Assembly (NCBI GenBank): GCA_963789225.1
Contig: CAWBKD010000046.1
Span: forward strand, 1,054,001-1,118,000
Direction: 5' to 3'
Source: Palsa-504 sp963789225
Lineage (GTDB): Bacteria > Actinomycetota > Actinomycetes > Streptosporangiales > Streptosporangiaceae
DNA: 64,000 nucleotides
Below the pieces are notes generated by a model that was not told where the DNA came from, ran no database searches, and saw only the letters and a list, made by a program, of their open reading frames with translations. This document shows positions 60,684-64,000 of this stretch, piece after piece. Made by a program: the position numbers and the translations under genes. The stretch's first letter is position 1. Each line of letters starts with the position of its first letter.

Positions 60684-61241
60684 GTGGCGGACCGGGATAA
60701 CACGGACAGCGGCGAGAGCGACGAGGACGCTGTTCGGCGTGACCTCGTGGCCAGGTATGACGTCCCGCTGACCGCGGAGGAGCCAGTCCCCTGGCCAGAG
60801 CGCGAGGGTGACCCGGTGCTGGGGGACGCCGGGGTATCCGGGGTCGAGGTCGGCCGGGTGCCTGCGGCCGGATCCGACGCCGGGCCCGGGGCGCACGAAC
60901 CGCAGGTGATGCCGGTCCCGCGGCTTGTGCGCGGAGCAAGGGATCCGGGGGGCAATACCGGTCGGAGCCTGCCCGCCGCCGACGATGACGACGATCACTA
61001 CGTCCCGCCTCCCCCGCCGCCGCTGCCCAAGCTGGACCCCGTGGCCAAGGGCGCCTGGGTGGCGCTGTTCGGCGGGCCCGGCTACCTAGTCGTGGCGACG
61101 GGTGCGGGCTGGACGGTGCCGGGATTCGCGGCGTTCTGCGCTGTCGCGGCGTTCGTCGCCGGATTCGCCATCCTCGTGCTGCGGATGAACGAGCCGGGCC
61201 CAGGCGGCCCGGACGACGGGGACGACGGCGCGGTGGTCTGA
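60684..61241 (+). CDS. conserved actinobacterial membrane protein
   Basis: 185 residues from GTG 60,684 (MADRDNTDSGESDEDAVRRD). Acidic soluble N-terminal half, a Pro-rich stretch (YVPPPPPPLPKLDPVAKGAW), then two membrane helices. The segment LPKLDPVAKGAWVALFGGPG is conserved in the Streptomyces protein found at the same place. Function unknown. It overlaps the read-through end of the glucokinase frame. Confidence 0.75.
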   Translation: MADRDNTDSGESDEDAVRRDLVARYDVPLTAEEPVPWPEREGDPVLGDAGVSGVEVGRVPAAGSDAGPGAHEPQVMPVPRLVRGARDPGGNTGRSLPAADDDDDHYVPPPPPPLPKLDPVAKGAWVALFGGPGYLVVATGAGWTVPGFAAFCAVAAFVAGFAILVLRMNEPGPGGPDDGDDGAVV

Positions 61242-62244
61242 CAGGTCGCCGACCGCGGCCTGGGGGGCGGCATCCCTCTCGGGCGCGGCTTGCGTCCTGG
61301 GTAGGGCTTGGAGAGCCAGGCCCGCGGCGCCGACGATCCCCGCGTCCTCGCCGAGCTGTGCCGCCCTGACCTCGGCAAGCGGCCGGTGACCGCGCCCGGT
61401 CAGCGCCCGCTCGAACGCGGCGCGGGCGGGATCGAGCAGCAGGTCGCCCGCCTCGGACACGCCGCCGCCGATCACGAAGCAGGCCGGGTCCAAGATCGCG
61501 GCCAGGTCGGCCAGCCCTGGCCCAGCCAGCCGCCGACGGTCTGGAAGCAGCGCAGCGCGGCGGGGTCGCCCTCGGTCGCCGCCTGGGTGATCTCCGGGCC
61601 CAGATACCCTCGGGGGTCCCGCCGGCCAGCTGCAGCAGACGGCTGGCGCCCTCCGGGGTGCGCCTGGCGAATTCGCGTGCCTCCGCGACCAGCGCGTTGC
61701 CGCTCGCGTACTGCTCCCAGCAGCCCCGGTTCCCGCACCCGCACAGCCGCCCGTCGGGCACCACCCGGACGTGCCCTGGCTCTCCGGCGATGCCCCAGCG
61801 GCCGCGGTAGAGCTCACCGTCGATGATGATGGCGGCGCCGATGCCGGTCCCGACCGCGACGAACATCACGTCGCGGTACCCGCGCGCCGCCCCGTACCGC
61901 GCTTCGGCCCAGGCCGAGGCGTTCGCGTCGTTCTCGACCACCACGGTGCGGCCAAGGCGCTCTTCGACCCGCTGCTTGAGCGGCTCGTCGCGCCAGGCCA
62001 GGTTCGGGGCGAACAGCATGGTGGCCCGTTCGCTGTCGACGAACCCGGCGGGGCCGAGCCCGATGGCGGCCACCTCGTGGCTGGCGAGCAGTTCGGTCAC
62101 CACGTCGGCGATCACCTGCTCGGTCCGCGGCGGGCTGGCCGCGGGCGTGGACCGCTTCAGCTTGGCGAGGATGTGGCCGCGGGAGTCAACGACCCCCGCC
62201 GCGACCTTCGTGCCACCGACATCGACGCCGATGGCCAGGCTCAC
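61086..62244 (-). pseudogene. glkA: ROK-family glucokinase, two frameshifts as read
   Basis: ATG 62,244 (MSLAIGVDVGGTKVAAGVVD) has the ATP-binding loop, VVVENDANASAWAEARYG, and the ROK zinc motif CGCGNRGCWEQYASG. After QLAGGTPEG the frame breaks at 61,607-61,609 (three G on the coding strand where four are expected), continues YLGPEITQAATEGDPAALRC, breaks again at 61,515-61,517, and resumes LADLAAILDPACFVIGGGVS. Both are one-base losses in G runs, so sequencing error is likely. Glucokinase mediates glucose repression in Streptomyces. The stop position is uncertain. Confidence 0.8.
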
Positions 62245-62735
62245 TGGGCGGCGTCTCCGCGGTCAGGTGCAGGTGGCGGAGGAGTCACCACCGTTCGTTC
62301 GGCTGAAGGGGTTTGCTCTGGGGTTTTCATGAGCTGCTCGAACGCGGAGAACGCGTCCGCGGCCAGTCCGGCCAGGGCGCCGCCCGCGTCCGAGATCATG
62401 GCGCTGAGTCCGGGGCCCGACGTGCGGGCCGCGCGGGCCGCCTGGCAGACGGGGCACCACTGGCACTCGGGCGGCTCGTTGGGCGGCGGCTCGTTGGTGG
62501 CCGTGTCCCATACGTCGCCGCGGGCGGGCTTCTCGGCGCCCAGGGACCGCTTGACCTGGTCGGCTACCTGGTTCGCCATGCTGCGAGCGCCCGCTTTCAT
62601 GAGCCAGCGCTGGAAATCGGCGACGGGGTCGTTGCCCCGGTTGGACCGGCTGCCGCTGGCCGGCCTACTGTCGTCGGCACGGCCGTTGGTTCGTGACTGG
62701 CCGCTGTTGCCGCCGTCATCTCGGGATTCGGACAC
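62241..62735 (-). CDS. DUF5304-like conserved protein
   Basis: 164 residues. Disordered N-terminus, then DPVADFQRWLMKAGARSMAN, a CQWCPVC pair, and helix DAGGALAGLAADAFSAFEQL. Conserved next to glucokinase in actinomycetes. Stop overlaps the glkA start by four bases (ATGA). Function unknown. Confidence 0.75.
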   Translation of the reverse strand: MSESRDDGGNSGQSRTNGRADDSRPASGSRSNRGNDPVADFQRWLMKAGARSMANQVADQVKRSLGAEKPARGDVWDTATNEPPPNEPPECQWCPVCQAARAARTSGPGLSAMISDAGGALAGLAADAFSAFEQLMKTPEQTPSAERTVVTPPPPAPDRGDAAQ

Positions 62736-62762
62736 CTGACGCCTCCTTCCTTCATCGTACCG

Positions 62763-63530
62763 CTACCACTGCAGGACAAAGGGCGTCCCGGTGGCGCGGA
62801 AGTGGCCCACGTTCAGGCACTCCGTGACGCCGATCCTGGTCCGGCGGACCAGCGGCTGGTGGACGTGCCCGAAGATCGAGAACCTGGGGCGGGTGGCCCT
62901 GATCGCGTCCAGCAGGGCCGTGCTGCCCTTCTCCAGGCGCCTGGCCACGGTGTCGTAGAGGAGTTCGGGGACGGCGGGCGGGATGTGCGTGCACAGGACG
63001 TCCACCGCGCCGACCGCCTCGATCTTCGCCCGGAACTCCTCCTCGCTCATCTCGTTCGGCGTCCGGTAGGCCGATTTCAGACCGCCGCCGACGAAGCCGA
63101 ACGTCCATCCATCCAGCTCGATCGTGCCGCCGTCGATGACGTGGTGCCCGGGCTTGGTGAACCGCTCCCACATCTGGGGGATGTCGACGTTGCCGTAGGT
63201 CAGGTAGGCGGGTTCGGGGAGGGCGCCGAACATCGCCGCGTACTGCCTGGCCATGGCGTCATGGAACAGGACGGTGGGGCTCTCGGTCCTGGCCGCGAGC
63301 AGGCGGGTGGACAGCTCCCTGGCCTCGTCGAACTTCCGCGCGGTGCGCAGCTCGACGTAGGTGCGCGCGTGCTCGGCCCCGAACAGGTCAGCGAAGATGC
63401 CCTGCCCGTAGTCGGCGTAGTCCAGGAACAGCAGCAGGTCGCCGAGGCAGATCAGCGCGTCGGCCCCGTGCCCGGCGCCCGCCAGCGCGTCCGCGCGCCC
63501 GTGCACGTCGCTCACCACGTGAACTCGCAT
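62763..63530 (-). CDS. metallophosphoesterase
   Basis: 255 residues from ATG 63,530 (MRVHVVSDVHGRADALAGAG). DxH (SDVHG), GDLLLFLDYAD, YGNVDIPQ (GNxD type), THIPP and GHVHQPLV complete the calcineurin-like metal centre. Substrate unknown. The longer frame to 63,635 lacks a good start. Confidence 0.9.
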   Translation of the reverse strand: MRVHVVSDVHGRADALAGAGHGADALICLGDLLLFLDYADYGQGIFADLFGAEHARTYVELRTARKFDEARELSTRLLAARTESPTVLFHDAMARQYAAMFGALPEPAYLTYGNVDIPQMWERFTKPGHHVIDGGTIELDGWTFGFVGGGLKSAYRTPNEMSEEEFRAKIEAVGAVDVLCTHIPPAVPELLYDTVARRLEKGSTALLDAIRATRPRFSIFGHVHQPLVRRTRIGVTECLNVGHFRATGTPFVLQW

Positions 63531-63662
63531 AGCACCACGGTACGGCCCTGGGGCATCGGTTCTACGGGTCCGGGCCGACGCGCGCCTCGTGGCTGGGACA
63601 ACGGTCGGCAGGCACCTTGAGCTTGGTCCTGCCAAGGATCGCTCAACCTGTCTGGAGGACCC

Positions 63663-64000
63663 GTGCGCGAATTCAGCGTCCCGGCCCTAGTCGAGATCCC
63701 CGCGACCGCGAACCTCGCCAAGGCCGTGTTCCGCCGGGCCGCCGAGCAGCCGCAGGCGGTGATGCTGCGCCGGCCGGGACCCGCGGGCCTGTCCGGGGAG
63801 TGGACGGACGTGACCGCCGAGCAGTTCAGGGACCAGGTGGTGGCGATCGCCAAGGGGCTGATCGCGGCCGGGATCCAGACCGGCGACCGGGTGGCGCTGA
63901 TGTCGCACACCCGGTACGAGTGGACGCTGATCGACTACGCGATCTGGAGCGCGGGCGCGGTGACCGTGCCCGTCTACGAGACCTCCTCGGCCGAGCAGGC
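63663..64000 (+). CDS. fadD: long-chain acyl-CoA ligase, 5' part
   Basis: GTG 63,663 after GGAGG begins MREFSVPALVEIPATANLAK and continues WTDVTAEQFRDQVVAIAKGL, GDRVALMSHTRYEWTLIDYA, VTVPVYETSSAEQ to the window end. This is the N-terminal domain of AMP-forming acyl-CoA ligases of the bacterial FadD15-like type. The gene is cut by the window edge. Confidence 0.9.
   Translation, partial: MREFSVPALVEIPATANLAKAVFRRAAEQPQAVMLRRPGPAGLSGEWTDVTAEQFRDQVVAIAKGLIAAGIQTGDRVALMSHTRYEWTLIDYAIWSAGAVTVPVYETSSAEQ

Noticed and set aside
60592..61600. C-terminal 320 residues of the long glucokinase frame
   Set aside because: Arg/Pro-rich out-of-frame text after the first frameshift; the ROK sequence continues in another frame.

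Overview
The window is high-GC actinobacterial DNA. GTG starts are frequent. The right-hand 27 kb has the gene neighbourhood familiar from Streptomyces and its relatives: ferredoxin reductase, PASTA kinase, DAHP synthase, 6-phosphofructokinase, PlsC-type acyltransferase, ROK glucokinase, metallophosphoesterase, acyl-CoA ligase. The genus cannot be fixed from the sequence alone.

Positions ~1 to ~37,200 form an integrated phage-like element, possibly continuing beyond the left edge. At the right end are a large serine integrase (35,606-37,102), an ISKra4-type insertion (33,670-35,498) and a regulator/NUDIX pair. At the left is a leftward operon (about 2,026-8,626) with terminase large subunit, a PP-loop (PAPS-reductase-like) protein and three genes that together look like a 7-deazaguanine DNA-modification set: a DpdA/TGT-like transglycosylase, a small QueF-like T-fold protein and a YhhQ/VUT-type precursor transporter. 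An N6-adenine and a C5-cytosine methyltransferase lie close by. No capsid, portal or tail genes are visible, so the element is an incomplete prophage, a satellite, or has its structural genes outside the window.

Between 16.3 and 20.65 kb sits an unusual array: nine small unrelated genes in the same direction, each preceded by a hairpin and then by the same 12-mer GAACGGAGCGAA placed 2-4 nt before the start codon. The 11th copy is the loop of a perfect 11-bp hairpin upstream of a RepA-like ATPase gene. To the right (20.6-28.9 kb) is a replication/recombination module: two RepA-like ATPases, a small serine recombinase, an HTH protein, a DEDD exonuclease, and an iteron-like cluster of 8-bp repeats at 23,586-23,722.

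From 37,312 rightward is host chromosome: FAD ferredoxin reductase, PASTA Ser/Thr kinase, a DAHP synthase behind a Phe/Trp/Tyr-rich leader peptide and attenuator (41,011-41,133), a HIT protein, ThiI, two paralogous small membrane proteins, two Clp-N proteins without ATPase domains, an SAM methyltransferase, an MFS exporter, a PadR-ABC exporter operon, a TDT transporter, PfkA with PPi-type residues, PlsC, a broken collagen-like gene, an esterase, glucokinase (two frameshifts as read), a phosphoesterase and the start of an acyl-CoA ligase. Several single-base indels in G/C runs, a G-rich block (54.16-54.64 kb) and an A-rich block (58.87-59.07 kb) may be sequence errors and should be checked before biology is inferred from them.
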